From NCBI RefSeq assembly GCF_000620705.1, contig NZ_KK211169.1, positions 347,895-411,894 on the forward strand: a DNA stretch of 64,000 nucleotides, given 5' to 3'. The translations under genes were made by a program, and so were the position numbers. The notes under the pieces are model-generated. The model was given only the letters and a program-made list of their open reading frames with translations, had not been told where the DNA came from and did no database searches. Positions 8,924-17,609 of the stretch are shown here, piece by piece. Numbering within the stretch: position 1 is the stretch's first letter; the number at the start of each line of letters is the position of its first letter. Origin of the DNA: Nocardioides sp. URHA0020 (lineage in GTDB: Bacteria > Actinomycetota > Actinomycetes > Propionibacteriales > Nocardioidaceae).

Positions 8924-10020
8924 CCGCGACCCTGCCCCCGCCGACCGAGCTGCGCCCCGTCGCCGTGCCGCGCACGACGACCGAGGAGGTACGCCGCCCC
9001 AGCCACCGCACGCCGGAGGACCGGATCGTGCTGGTCGCGGCGCTCGCGGGGTCGGTGGCGACGACGTGGCTGCTCTACTTCCAGATCCTCCCGTACTCCA
9101 GCAAGCTCGGCTTCGTCCTGGTCTGGTACGCCGTGTTCGCGCTCTTCTACGGCGGGCTGACCAAGATGTCCCAGCCGTGGACCGTGGTCACCGACCGCCT
9201 CGTGACGACGCTGGTGATCGCGGCACCGACCGTCGTCGGGCTCGCACTGCTCAGCACCGTCGTGATGATCACGCTGAAGGGGCTGCCGGTGCTGCTGCAC
9301 TGGAACTTCTTCACCGAGGACATGGCCGGCGTGCGCGCCGACGACCCGTTCACCAAGGGCGGCATCGCGCACGCCATCGTCGGCACCCTGATCCAGGTGA
9401 TCATCGCGGTCGTCCTCGCGATGCCGTTCGGGGTCGCGACGGCGGTCTACATGTCCGAGGTCGGCGGCCGCGGCGCCCGGCTGGTGCGCACCTTCGTCGA
9501 GGCGATGACGGCGCTGCCCTCGATCGTCGCCGGCCTCTTCATCTACACCGTGTTCCTGGTCTACCTCGGCATGCCGTCCAGCGGCTTCGCGGCCGCGCTC
9601 GCGCTCAGCGTGATGGCGATGCCGATCATGGCCCGGGCCAGCTACGTCGTGCTGGGTGTCGTGCCGGGCGGCCTGCGCGAGGCGTCGTACGCCCTCGGTG
9701 CCGGCAAGTGGCAGACGGTGTGGCGCGTGGTGCTGCCGACAGCCCGGCCGGGCCTGGCGACCGCGCTGATCCTCGGCGTCGCACGCGTCGTCGGCGAGAC
9801 CTCGCCGCTGCTCCTGGTCTCGGGTGCCAGCACGTACTTCAACACCGACCCGTTCAACAACCCGATGAACTCGCTGCCGCTCTACGTCTACACGGCCGTC
9901 AGCTCCGGCAACCCGACCTTCGAGGAGCGCGGGTACGCCGCCGCGACCGTGCTGCTCGCCGTGGTGCTCGGGCTCTTCGTGCTCACTCGCTTCGTCGCCA
10001 AGGAGAAGAAGTCCCGATGA
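8920..10020 (+). CDS. pstA: Phosphate ABC transporter permease PstA (cluster 1)
   Basis: 366 residues, longer than E. coli PstA because of an N-terminal extension with extra membrane segments. The GTG start overlaps the pstC stop (GTGA). Core features: FFTEDMAGV, AVYMSEVGG, the EAA-type loop GGLREASYALGAGKWQTVWRVVLP, and RVVGETSPLLL near the end. The C-terminus is basic. Its stop overlaps the ATG of the next gene by 3 bases, so the stoichiometry of PstC, PstA and the binding protein is probably set by coupled translation. Confidence 0.95.
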   Translation: MTATLPPPTELRPVAVPRTTTEEVRRPSHRTPEDRIVLVAALAGSVATTWLLYFQILPYSSKLGFVLVWYAVFALFYGGLTKMSQPWTVVTDRLVTTLVIAAPTVVGLALLSTVVMITLKGLPVLLHWNFFTEDMAGVRADDPFTKGGIAHAIVGTLIQVIIAVVLAMPFGVATAVYMSEVGGRGARLVRTFVEAMTALPSIVAGLFIYTVFLVYLGMPSSGFAAALALSVMAMPIMARASYVVLGVVPGGLREASYALGAGKWQTVWRVVLPTARPGLATALILGVARVVGETSPLLLVSGASTYFNTDPFNNPMNSLPLYVYTAVSSGNPTFEERGYAAATVLLAVVLGLFVLTRFVAKEKKSR

Positions 10021-11747
10021 CCCTGCGCTCCTACGCCGTGGCGTTCCTCGCGCTGTTGCTGGTCGTCCTGTCCGGCCCCGGTGCCGCCAGCGCCGCGGCC
10101 CCGCACGCCCTGATCCAGGGCTCGGGGTCGAGCTGGGCGGCCAACGCCGTCAACCAGTGGGTCGCCGACGTCAACGACCAGGGACTCAAGGTCGTCTACA
10201 CCGCCAACGGTGCCGCCCAGGGCCGCAAGGACTACGCCAACAAGTCGACCGACTTCGGCGTCACGGACTCGCCGTACCGCGGCAAGGACCCGACGACCGG
10301 TGTCCCGGACACCCCGCTGGGCCGCTCGTTCGCCTACCTGCCGATCGTGGCCGGCGGCACGTCGTTCCCCTACCACGTCGAGGTCGCGGGCAAGCTGGTC
10401 CGCACGATCCGGCTCTCCGGCGAGACCATCGCGAAGATCTTCACCAACCAGATCACCAACTGGAACGACCCGGCGATCACCAAGGACAACAACGGCAGGG
10501 CGCTGCCGTCGATCCCGGTGATCCCGGTGGTCCGCTCGGACGGCGCCGGCGTCACCAACCAGTTCACGACCTGGCTGTCGAAGCAGTACCCGTCGATCTG
10601 GTCGAAGTGCAACGGCGGCAAGACCGCACCCTCCGACTACTTCCCCCTCAACTGCGGCGATGCTCGGGGACCGCAGCGGGCCCAGGCCGGCTCCGACGGC
10701 GTCATGAACTTCGTCAAGAGCGCCAACACCAACGGCGCGATCGCGATGGAGGAGTACTCCTACCCGTTGATGGCGAACTTCCCGGTGGCCAAGGTCCTCA
10801 ACAAGGCCGGCTACTACACGCTGCCGACGCAGTACAACGTCGCCGTGGCGCTGACCAAGGCCGAGATCAACAACAACCCCCAGGACCCCAACTACCTGAC
10901 GCAGAGCCTCGACAAGGTCTACGTCAACCCCGACAAGCGCACCTACCCGCTGTCGTCGTACGTCTACGCGATCATCCCGACGGCGGCCGACGACAGCCGG
11001 ATGTCGACCGCGAAGCGGCAGACGATCGCCGACTTCCTCTACTTCTCGATCTGCCAGGGCCAGTCCGAGATCGGTCCGATCGGCTACTCGCCGCTGCCGG
11101 TCAACCTGGTCAAGGCGGGCTTCACCCAGATCGGCAAGCTGAAGAAGGCCGACCCCAAGGTCGACCTCACCAGGCGTGACGTCAGCACCTGCCACAACCC
11201 GACCTTCATCGCCGGCAACCCGAACGCCAACCACCTCGCCCAGATCGCGCCGAACCCGCCGGACTGCGACCGTCCGGGCCAGGGACCGTGCGGCGAGGGG
11301 GCGGGTGCCTTCAACGAGAACCCCGGCACCTCGGGCAACCCCGGGTCGGGCGGCGGCAAGGGAGGCGGGTCGGGCGGCGGCAGCGGCACCGGGTCCGGCA
11401 CCGGGTCCGGGACCGGCACCGGCTCGGGCACCGGGACCGGGACCGGCGCGGGCGCCGGGACCGGCACCGGTGGCACGACGGGCGACGGGTCGGTCGCCGG
11501 GGGAGCCGCGCCGGGCGCCGCGGAGCCGGGCGTGGTCGACGACCTCGGGCTGGGCGCCGGCGCCGGCGGTGGCAGCGGCACCGCCGACCAGAGCGCCAGC
11601 GTGGTCGCGACCACCCTCGCCGCCGACCAGCACTCGGGACCGCCCCTCGTGCTCAGCGCCCTGGTCATCGGGCTGCTGCTCTCCGCGCTGGTGGTGCCGG
11701 CCGCCGTCGGCAGCGCGCTGTCGCGCGGTCGGGGGAGACGACCGTGA
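10017..11747 (+). CDS. Membrane-anchored PstS-type phosphate-binding protein (cluster 1)
   Basis: 576 residues. A type I signal peptide (VLSGPGAASAAAPHA) with no lipobox Cys is followed by a PstS-like domain to about residue 410. A Gly/Ser/Thr-rich linker of about 90 residues comes next, then a hydrophobic C-terminal helix (about 545-565) and a basic tail. So it is tethered at the C-terminus, unlike the usual lipoprotein PstS. By eye the ligand loops differ from canonical PstS: VRSDGAGVT near residue 171 replaces the RxDGSGT pattern, and ANGAAQGRKD replaces the Ser-containing phosphate loop. Ligand or affinity may therefore differ from cluster 2. No LPXTG or LAXTG motif precedes the final helix. 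Confidence 0.85.
   Translation: MTLRSYAVAFLALLLVVLSGPGAASAAAPHALIQGSGSSWAANAVNQWVADVNDQGLKVVYTANGAAQGRKDYANKSTDFGVTDSPYRGKDPTTGVPDTPLGRSFAYLPIVAGGTSFPYHVEVAGKLVRTIRLSGETIAKIFTNQITNWNDPAITKDNNGRALPSIPVIPVVRSDGAGVTNQFTTWLSKQYPSIWSKCNGGKTAPSDYFPLNCGDARGPQRAQAGSDGVMNFVKSANTNGAIAMEEYSYPLMANFPVAKVLNKAGYYTLPTQYNVAVALTKAEINNNPQDPNYLTQSLDKVYVNPDKRTYPLSSYVYAIIPTAADDSRMSTAKRQTIADFLYFSICQGQSEIGPIGYSPLPVNLVKAGFTQIGKLKKADPKVDLTRRDVSTCHNPTFIAGNPNANHLAQIAPNPPDCDRPGQGPCGEGAGAFNENPGTSGNPGSGGGKGGGSGGGSGTGSGTGSGTGTGSGTGTGTGAGAGTGTGGTTGDGSVAGGAAPGAAEPGVVDDLGLGAGAGGGSGTADQSASVVATTLAADQHSGPPLVLSALVIGLLLSALVVPAAVGSALSRGRGRRP
11341..11475 (+). repeat. In-frame GSGTG-type low-complexity repeat
   Basis: Inside the cluster 1 PstS gene, tandem near-repeats of GGCACCGGGTCC-like units encode alternating Gly, Ser and Thr. 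This is the flexible linker between the binding domain and the C-terminal membrane helix. Repeats of this kind are prone to length change, so linker length may vary between strains. Confidence 0.8.
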
Positions 11748-14608
11748 CGCCGGCCCGCGACCACACCTCGCGCCTGCTCCTGGTCTGCTCGCTCCTGCTC
11801 GGCAGCGTGGCCGGCTTCTTCGCGCTCACCGCGCCGCCCTCGGGCGCCGAGAGCGGCACCGGCAGCGGGGTCGAGCGGCACGTCACGGCGACGCGCGTCC
11901 TGCTCGACGCCACCGGCGCCGAGGAGAAGGTCAGCAGCCACGACATCACCCTCGACGTCTCCGAGACCAAGAACCTGCGCGGGCGCCAGGAGATCAGCGT
12001 CTCGTGGTCCGGCGCCCAGCCGACCGGAGGCGTCGTCGCCGACCCGAACTCGGCGGCGGGGCGCAACCAGGAGTACCCCTTCGTGCTGCTGCAGTGCCGT
12101 GGCGTCGACACCACCGGCACCGTGCCGAGGGGGCAGGAGCGGCTCAGCCCGCAGACGTGCTGGACCCAGACGACCAGCGAGCGCTACCTCGAGGACAGCG
12201 ACAACGGGCTGCCGGCCTGGCGGTCCGACGCGTACGCCGCGCCCGACGACCGCAACGCCATCGTCGGGGCGCCCGACCCCCGCCCCGCGTCCTGCCCCCG
12301 TCGTACGGCGCCCGCCGAGCACTGGCTGCCCTTCCGCGCCGCCAACGGCACCGTCTACTACGGGGGGCCGAGCCCCGCCCTCGGGTGCGTCGGCACCCCG
12401 CCGGAGTCCGACGACGTGGAGTCCGGCGGCCTGCCGAGCAACACGACGTACGGCATCACCGGGACCAACGGCCGCGGGAGCTCGCAGTTCGCCGTGTGGA
12501 CCAAGAACGAGAACGCGTCGCTGGGCTGCTCGAGCGACGTCGCCTGCTCGCTGGTCGCCGTCCCGATCGTCGGCATCAGCTGCGACGGCTTCGGGACCAG
12601 GCTGCCGGTGGAGCGACGCCTCTCGGCGTCGAAGTCGGCCGCGGCCGACGCGACCTGCCGCGCCCCCGACCGCTACCAGGGCGGCCAGGGTGCGGGGGTC
12701 CGCAACCCCAACCCGGCCGTGGCGGGATCGTTGTGGTGGGCGGAGTCGAACTGGCGCAACCGGATCACGGTGCCGCTGGACTTCGCGGTGACCGGCGACG
12801 TCTGCGACGTGGTCAGCACCAAGCAGCCACAGGCCCTCTTCGGGTCGGTGGTGCTGGCCGAGCTGACGTCGTCGTGGCAGCCGAAGTTCTGCACGGACTC
12901 GTCGCTCTTCCCCTTCACCCACGTCCAGGCCGCCGACACCGCGTCGCGCAACCTGCTGGACTCGGGTGGCATCGACGCGGCGCTCACCTCCGGCCCGCCC
13001 GTCGGCGGCTTCACCCGCACCGTCGTGCAGGCGCCGGTGGCGGTCGGCGGGTTCGCCATCGCCTACTCGATCGACACCGCCGACGGTGAGCGCTACGACA
13101 GGCTCAAGCTCAACGCCCGCCTGCTCGCCAAGCTGCTCTCGCAGAGCTATCCGGCGACCCCGACCGTGCGCAACAACTACGCCGCGCTGTCGGCCAACCC
13201 CTACAGCCTGCTGCTGGACCCGGAGTTCGTGGCCCTCAACCCCGGCCTGCCCACCACCGCCGTCTTCGAGGCCGCCACCACCCTCCAGACGCTCGCGACC
13301 GATGCCGACCTGATGAACGCGCTCACCCGCTACCTCGACGCGGATCCCGAGGCGCGGGCCTGGCTGGACGGCACGCCGGACCCGTGGGGCATGAAGGTCA
13401 ACCCGCGCTACCGGGGGATCGACCTGCCGGTCGACTCGTGGCCCCAGCTCGACGACTGGCCGATGAGCGACCCGGCGGCCCTGGCCGCGATGACCGTGGG
13501 CTCCAACATCTGCTACAACCGCAGCCCCGCGCCGTACCTCGGGCTGATCGCGAACCCGACGGGCTACCTGGCGACGATCGTGCAGAACATGCAGTACGCC
13601 GTCGCGGCGCCCAAGGTGAAGTGCAACGCCGACGACGCCGGCGACCTCTCGCAGATCGCCCTGAAGCAGCAGGGCCGCCAGCAGGTCGGCCACCGCTTCG
13701 TGCTCGGTCTGGTCTCCGTCTCGTCGACCTACCGCTACAACCTCCGATCGGCCGCCCTGCAGACCCGGTCGACCGTGCCGGCAGGTCAGCAGTTCACGGG
13801 CGACGGTGGGCGCTGGTTCGTCCAGCCCGACGTCGACGGGCTCACCGCGGCGGCCGCCCTGCTGCACCCGGACAAGGGCGCCCAGGCGTGGGTCTTCGAC
13901 CCCTCGACCCTGAGCAGGTCCAGCGGCATGGCCGCGTACCCGGGCCTGATGCCGGTCTACGCCGACATCCCGACCCGCGGGCTGAGCCCCGAGGTGTCGG
14001 GCCGGCTGACCACGCTGCTCTGCTACGCCGCCGGCCGAGGCCAGGTGACGGGCACGGCCAACGGCTACCTGCCCGCCGGCTACCTGCCGATTACCGCCGC
14101 CGACGGGCTCGGGGACCTGCGCGACTACACCCTCGCCGCGGCCGCCGCCGTCCGCGCCCAGGCGGGCGACATCCCGTCGGTCACGGACGTGCCGCAGACC
14201 AATGCAGACGAGGTGTGCTCCGGTCGGAGCGCCTCGCCGACCCCGACGCCCACGCCGACGCCCACCCCCACGCCGAGTGCGACGCCGTCCGCCTCCACCG
14301 CGGTCCCCCCGATCCCTCCGGCCGGCGTCGGCGCGCCGCCCGTGGTGCCGGCGGGGGCGAGCCCCAGCGGCTCCCCGTCGCCGTCGGCGACCCCGCGCGC
14401 CGACGGCGACGTTGTCACGAGCGAGGTCGCCCTCACCGCGGGTGAGCACTCCTCGCTGGGAGCCGCCGGGGTGCCGGCCGTGCTCCTGCTCGCGTTGGCG
14501 TCCGGACTCGCCGGGGTCTGGCTGCGCTGGGGCGAGGCGCTCGCCGCCGGAGCCGGGTCGACCGCCCGTACGGCGAGGACGTCGGTGCGGAAGCGGTGGC
14601 GCCGATGA
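11744..14608 (+). CDS. Large secreted C-terminally anchored protein with PstS-like region (cluster 1)
   Basis: 954 residues, starting at a GTG that overlaps the previous stop (GTGA), with GGGGGAGA upstream. An N-terminal signal helix is followed by a Cys-rich beta region (NQEYPFVLLQCRG, CWTQTT, SLWWAESNWRNRI). A middle part has sequences resembling the PstS fold (AVGGFAIAYSID, LNARLLAKLLSQSY, DPWGMKVNPRYR). Then come a Pro/Thr repeat linker, a membrane helix and a basic tail. It is homologous over its whole length to the equivalent gene of cluster 2. I do not know a named family; the position suggests an accessory subunit of the phosphate-capture complex. Confidence 0.75.
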   Translation: MTPARDHTSRLLLVCSLLLGSVAGFFALTAPPSGAESGTGSGVERHVTATRVLLDATGAEEKVSSHDITLDVSETKNLRGRQEISVSWSGAQPTGGVVADPNSAAGRNQEYPFVLLQCRGVDTTGTVPRGQERLSPQTCWTQTTSERYLEDSDNGLPAWRSDAYAAPDDRNAIVGAPDPRPASCPRRTAPAEHWLPFRAANGTVYYGGPSPALGCVGTPPESDDVESGGLPSNTTYGITGTNGRGSSQFAVWTKNENASLGCSSDVACSLVAVPIVGISCDGFGTRLPVERRLSASKSAAADATCRAPDRYQGGQGAGVRNPNPAVAGSLWWAESNWRNRITVPLDFAVTGDVCDVVSTKQPQALFGSVVLAELTSSWQPKFCTDSSLFPFTHVQAADTASRNLLDSGGIDAALTSGPPVGGFTRTVVQAPVAVGGFAIAYSIDTADGERYDRLKLNARLLAKLLSQSYPATPTVRNNYAALSANPYSLLLDPEFVALNPGLPTTAVFEAATTLQTLATDADLMNALTRYLDADPEARAWLDGTPDPWGMKVNPRYRGIDLPVDSWPQLDDWPMSDPAALAAMTVGSNICYNRSPAPYLGLIANPTGYLATIVQNMQYAVAAPKVKCNADDAGDLSQIALKQQGRQQVGHRFVLGLVSVSSTYRYNLRSAALQTRSTVPAGQQFTGDGGRWFVQPDVDGLTAAAALLHPDKGAQAWVFDPSTLSRSSGMAAYPGLMPVYADIPTRGLSPEVSGRLTTLLCYAAGRGQVTGTANGYLPAGYLPITAADGLGDLRDYTLAAAAAVRAQAGDIPSVTDVPQTNADEVCSGRSASPTPTPTPTPTPTPSATPSASTAVPPIPPAGVGAPPVVPAGASPSGSPSPSATPRADGDVVTSEVALTAGEHSSLGAAGVPAVLLLALASGLAGVWLRWGEALAAGAGSTARTARTSVRKRWRR

Positions 14609-15519
14609 GCGTGCTCCTCGCGCCCGACGAGCCGACCGTCGTCCGGACCGGACCCGTCGACGCCTCGGTCCCGCCCGGCCTCGCTCGCGAGCCGATCCGG
14701 CTCGGTGTGTCCCAGGCGCTGCTGGCCCTGGCGCTCGTCGCCGTCTGGCTGGTCGTCTACCTGACCGTGCTGAGCGGGTTCGAGCAGGGCCACGCCCAGA
14801 AGGGCCTGTACGACCGGGTGCGCACGGAGCTTGCCCTAGGCACCGCGCCGATGTCCGCCGGAGCCCCGGCCGGCACGCCCATCGCGGTGCTGGACGTCCC
14901 GGCGCTCGGCATCAGCAACCTGGTGGTCGTCGAGGGCACCCGTGCGGAGCAGACGGCCGACGGTCCCGGGCACCTCCTGGGCAGCGTGCTGCCCGGGCAG
15001 CAGGGCGTCAGCGTCCTGATGGGACGGTCGCTGGCGTTCGGCGCGCCGTTCGCCGACCTCCCGCGCCTGCGGGTCGGCGACCGGATCCTCGTCACGACGG
15101 GGCAGGGACGCTTCACCTACACCGTCAACGGCGTACGACGTCGCGGCGACCCGGTCCCGGCCGCCCTCCAGGCCAAGGAGGGACGGCTGTCGCTGGTGAC
15201 GGCCGCCGGCGACGGGCGGTTCGGTGCCCTCGCTCCCGGCGACACGGTGTACGTCGACGCCGTCCTCGCGGACGCGGCGCCGGCCGGGGTGGTCGGCACG
15301 CGAGACCCGGTCTCGCCGATGGAGGTGCACGTCAGCGCCGGCACCCTCGCCGAGCTCGCGCTCGCGCTGCAGCTGCTCCTCGGTGCCCTGGTCGCGACGG
15401 TGTGGGCGTGGCAGCGCTGGTCGCACCGGGGCGCCTGGATCGCCGGCGCGCCCGTCGTGCTGGCCGCCGCGTGGCTCTGCTCGTCCCTGGCGTCCCAGTT
15501 CCTCCCGGCCCTCGTCTGA
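14605..15519 (+). CDS. Sortase-fold membrane protein lacking catalytic residues (cluster 1)
   Basis: 304 residues. One N-terminal membrane helix, a sortase-type beta domain (about 90-215), then two C-terminal helices. The domain follows class E sortases closely: IAVLDVPALGI, VVVEGT, GPGHLLGSVLPG, FGAPFADLPRLRVGDRI, LSLVTAAG. The catalytic His position (normally GHR before the GAPF loop) is Arg141 in MGRSLAFGAPF. The catalytic Cys (normally LTTC) is Ala200. It should therefore not cleave or transfer sorting signals. The ATG overlaps the preceding stop (ATGA). A structural or scaffolding role next to the TM-anchored PstS proteins is inference. Confidence 0.8.
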   Translation: MSVLLAPDEPTVVRTGPVDASVPPGLAREPIRLGVSQALLALALVAVWLVVYLTVLSGFEQGHAQKGLYDRVRTELALGTAPMSAGAPAGTPIAVLDVPALGISNLVVVEGTRAEQTADGPGHLLGSVLPGQQGVSVLMGRSLAFGAPFADLPRLRVGDRILVTTGQGRFTYTVNGVRRRGDPVPAALQAKEGRLSLVTAAGDGRFGALAPGDTVYVDAVLADAAPAGVVGTRDPVSPMEVHVSAGTLAELALALQLLLGALVATVWAWQRWSHRGAWIAGAPVVLAAAWLCSSLASQFLPALV

Positions 15520-15664
15520 GGGCGTCCACCCACTGCGGCCGGACACACATCTAGACCGCTCGTCCCAGATCTCAACCACAAACCGCATAAATCAACTAGA
15601 GATTCTAGAGTCCATCCATCGCCGCCGCGCAGCTCGGCGGACTGTCAGCAGAGAAAGGCACACC
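15520..15664 (+). promoter_or_regulatory. Internal promoter region of cluster 1
   Basis: This A/T-richer gap splits the cluster into two transcription units. It contains an inverted repeat CTAGA-GAT-TCTAG at 15596-15608 overlapping a -10-like TAGAGT at 15606-15611. A hairpin lies at 15622-15640 (CCGCCG, 7-base loop, CGGCGG), followed by AGAAAGG as Shine-Dalgarno for the gene at 15665. The layout resembles the pstC1 promoter: a palindrome over the -10 box, then a leader hairpin. Confidence 0.45.
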
Positions 15665-16897
15665 ATGCTCACCAGACGGACCAGCGTCGGGCTCGCCCTC
15701 GTCGGCGCCCTCGCTGTCGGCGCGCTGTCGGCCACCCCGGCGGACGCCGACCTCGGCCCGCAGGCCGGCGACGTCGTCAGCGTCGGCTCGGACATCCAGC
15801 AGAACGCCTTCAACTTCCTCGCCGACGGCTACCACGAGCTGCCCGGCTACAACACCGCCGGCAACAAGTGGCGGTTCATCAACTTCGACTCCTCGGGCGA
15901 CGGCAACGGCCGCAGCTCCTACCTCTCCGGCACGGACACGGTCTTCAACCCGACGATCACGCTGCGCGCCGGTGCCGACAACGTCACCCGTCCCAGCGGT
16001 GGCACCGGCGGTCTGAACAGCCTGACGCGCGACGTCCCCGGCTGGATCGACGTCGCGCGCAGCCCCAACGCGCCGACCGGGGCCCAGCAGACGGCCGCCA
16101 CCAACAACCTCGGGAGCCGGCTGCGCACGATCCAGGTCGGTCTCGACCGCGACCTGATCGCGACCTCCGCCGACGACCCGGCCACCGTCGGCGTCGACGA
16201 GACCTCCAACGCCCCCGACCACCTGACCGGTGCCCAGGTCCTGGCCATCTACGAGGGCACGTACAAGACCTGGGGCGACATCCCCGGCTGGGGCACCAAC
16301 GCGGTGCCGGGCTCCGACGCCGCCGTCGCCGGACAGTCCATCGTCGCGCTCTACCTGCCCGCCACGGCCGGCATGAAGAACATCTTCCTCAACGAGCTCA
16401 AGCGCCTCAAGGGCAGCGACCCGTCCATCGACCCCGCGCTGCCGATCGTCCAGCAGAACGACCCGACGGTGATCACCGGGCTGCCGACGCTCGCGCAGCG
16501 CAAGAACGCGATCGTGCCCTTCCCGCGCGGTCGCTTCAACCTGCTGGGCAAGGGCTACTACGCCAACTCGCCCAACGGCAGCATCAACAACTACTCCTCG
16601 ACCCAGGACCGGGTGGCGCTGACCGCGGCGGGCATCCAGCTCCTCGACGAGGACAGCTCGGGCACCAAGACGCTGGCCGACCCGTTCGGGGTGGACTTCG
16701 CCTACAACGCGATCTTCCGGGACTCCGACTACACGAGCGACGTGCCGTGGCAGCCGGGCAGCACCCTGAACTGGGTGCAGGCGCTCTTCTACAACCCCGG
16801 TGGTCCGGACCCGTTCGTGAAGACCGAGGCCGGTCAGGCCCTGCTGGCGGCGGCGGGGATCACCCCGGCGTACGACGCCAGCAAGGGCACCAACTGA
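15665..16897 (+). CDS. Secreted PstS-like periplasmic-binding-fold protein (cluster 1)
   Basis: 410 residues with a type I signal peptide (ALSATPADA) and no anchor. The mature protein starts with DVVSVGSDIQQNAFNFLADGY and has WIDVARSPNAPTG, HLTGAQVLAIYEGTYKTWGDI and NAIVPFPRGRFNLL. These resemble the strand/helix pattern of phosphate-type solute-binding proteins. Its closest visible relative is the N-terminal part of the gene at 29067 in cluster 2. The equivalent of the cluster 2 Ig-like part is on a separate downstream gene here. It is probably a soluble or wall-associated ligand-binding protein; ligand unknown. Confidence 0.75.
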   Translation: MLTRRTSVGLALVGALAVGALSATPADADLGPQAGDVVSVGSDIQQNAFNFLADGYHELPGYNTAGNKWRFINFDSSGDGNGRSSYLSGTDTVFNPTITLRAGADNVTRPSGGTGGLNSLTRDVPGWIDVARSPNAPTGAQQTAATNNLGSRLRTIQVGLDRDLIATSADDPATVGVDETSNAPDHLTGAQVLAIYEGTYKTWGDIPGWGTNAVPGSDAAVAGQSIVALYLPATAGMKNIFLNELKRLKGSDPSIDPALPIVQQNDPTVITGLPTLAQRKNAIVPFPRGRFNLLGKGYYANSPNGSINNYSSTQDRVALTAAGIQLLDEDSSGTKTLADPFGVDFAYNAIFRDSDYTSDVPWQPGSTLNWVQALFYNPGGPDPFVKTEAGQALLAAAGITPAYDASKGTN

Positions 16898-16925
16898 TCG
16901 TCGTACCCGGAGCGAGGACACCCAG

Positions 16926-17570
16926 GTGAGCAGCACCAAGGAGCAGGTAGCCACGATGAGCACGACGACACCACGACGCGTGCGCACTCGCGTGATCGTC
17001 GTCGTCGCGCTCGTCGCGGCCGCCCTGGTCGCCGCCGCGCTGTACTTCCTGCGCGGCGGCGAGGAGCAGGCGCCGTACGACGACGCCCGCTCGACCGGCC
17101 TGCTGACCCTCTGCGGGTCGGACGGCACCGCTGTCACCGAGGGCAAGATCGGCGACAAGCCGTTCGCCCCGGTGGTGCTCGGCTCCACGGCGGCTCCGGC
17201 CGGCTTCGACGGCGACGGTCGCGTCGCGGTGCTCTACGCCCACCAGCCCCGTGCGGGTGTGGACGCCGCGGAGTTCAGCGGCCAGCAGCTGATCGCCCCG
17301 ACGTCGTACGCCGACCCGGGCGCACCCGCGGCGGCGCTCACGGCCAGGTCCACCACGCTGGCGGCCTTCGTGGCCGCCTTCCCGGCCACCGACGACGGCT
17401 ACGTCCAGCTCCGCCTGGTGCTGTCCTCGCCCGAGGGCGGCGCGCTCACCGACCACTACGACACCGCCGACCTCCGGGTCGACGGTGACAGCTGGCACCT
17501 CGTCCGTGGCGGCCACGCCTCGTGCGCCGGTGCTGCCGACGCCGTCCTGACCGGCACCACCACCCCCTGA
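16926..17570 (+). CDS. Membrane-tethered protein paralogous to the next gene
   Basis: 214 residues. A basic N-terminus and one membrane helix (VIVVVALVAAALVAAALYFL) precede an external domain. Start: GTG at 16926 with GAGG about 8 bases upstream; ATG at 16956 is an alternative. The external domain is clearly related to the N-terminal region of the gene at 17610. Shared pieces include GLLTLCGSDGTAVTEG against [15 protein letters not shown], and TTLAAFVAAFPATDDGYVQL against [19 protein letters not shown]. The pair looks like a tandem duplication. Function unknown; no counterpart in cluster 2. Confidence 0.65.
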   Translation: MSSTKEQVATMSTTTPRRVRTRVIVVVALVAAALVAAALYFLRGGEEQAPYDDARSTGLLTLCGSDGTAVTEGKIGDKPFAPVVLGSTAAPAGFDGDGRVAVLYAHQPRAGVDAAEFSGQQLIAPTSYADPGAPAAALTARSTTLAAFVAAFPATDDGYVQLRLVLSSPEGGALTDHYDTADLRVDGDSWHLVRGGHASCAGAADAVLTGTTTP

Positions 17571-17609
17571 CCCGACGCGGTCGACCCAGATCTTCCCGAG
17601 AGGAACACC

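Noticed and set aside
11084..14449. Minus-strand 1121-codon frame opposite the large secreted protein
   Set aside because: Antisense to a gene with conserved motifs, signal peptide and a homologue in cluster 2; composition is that of a shadow frame.
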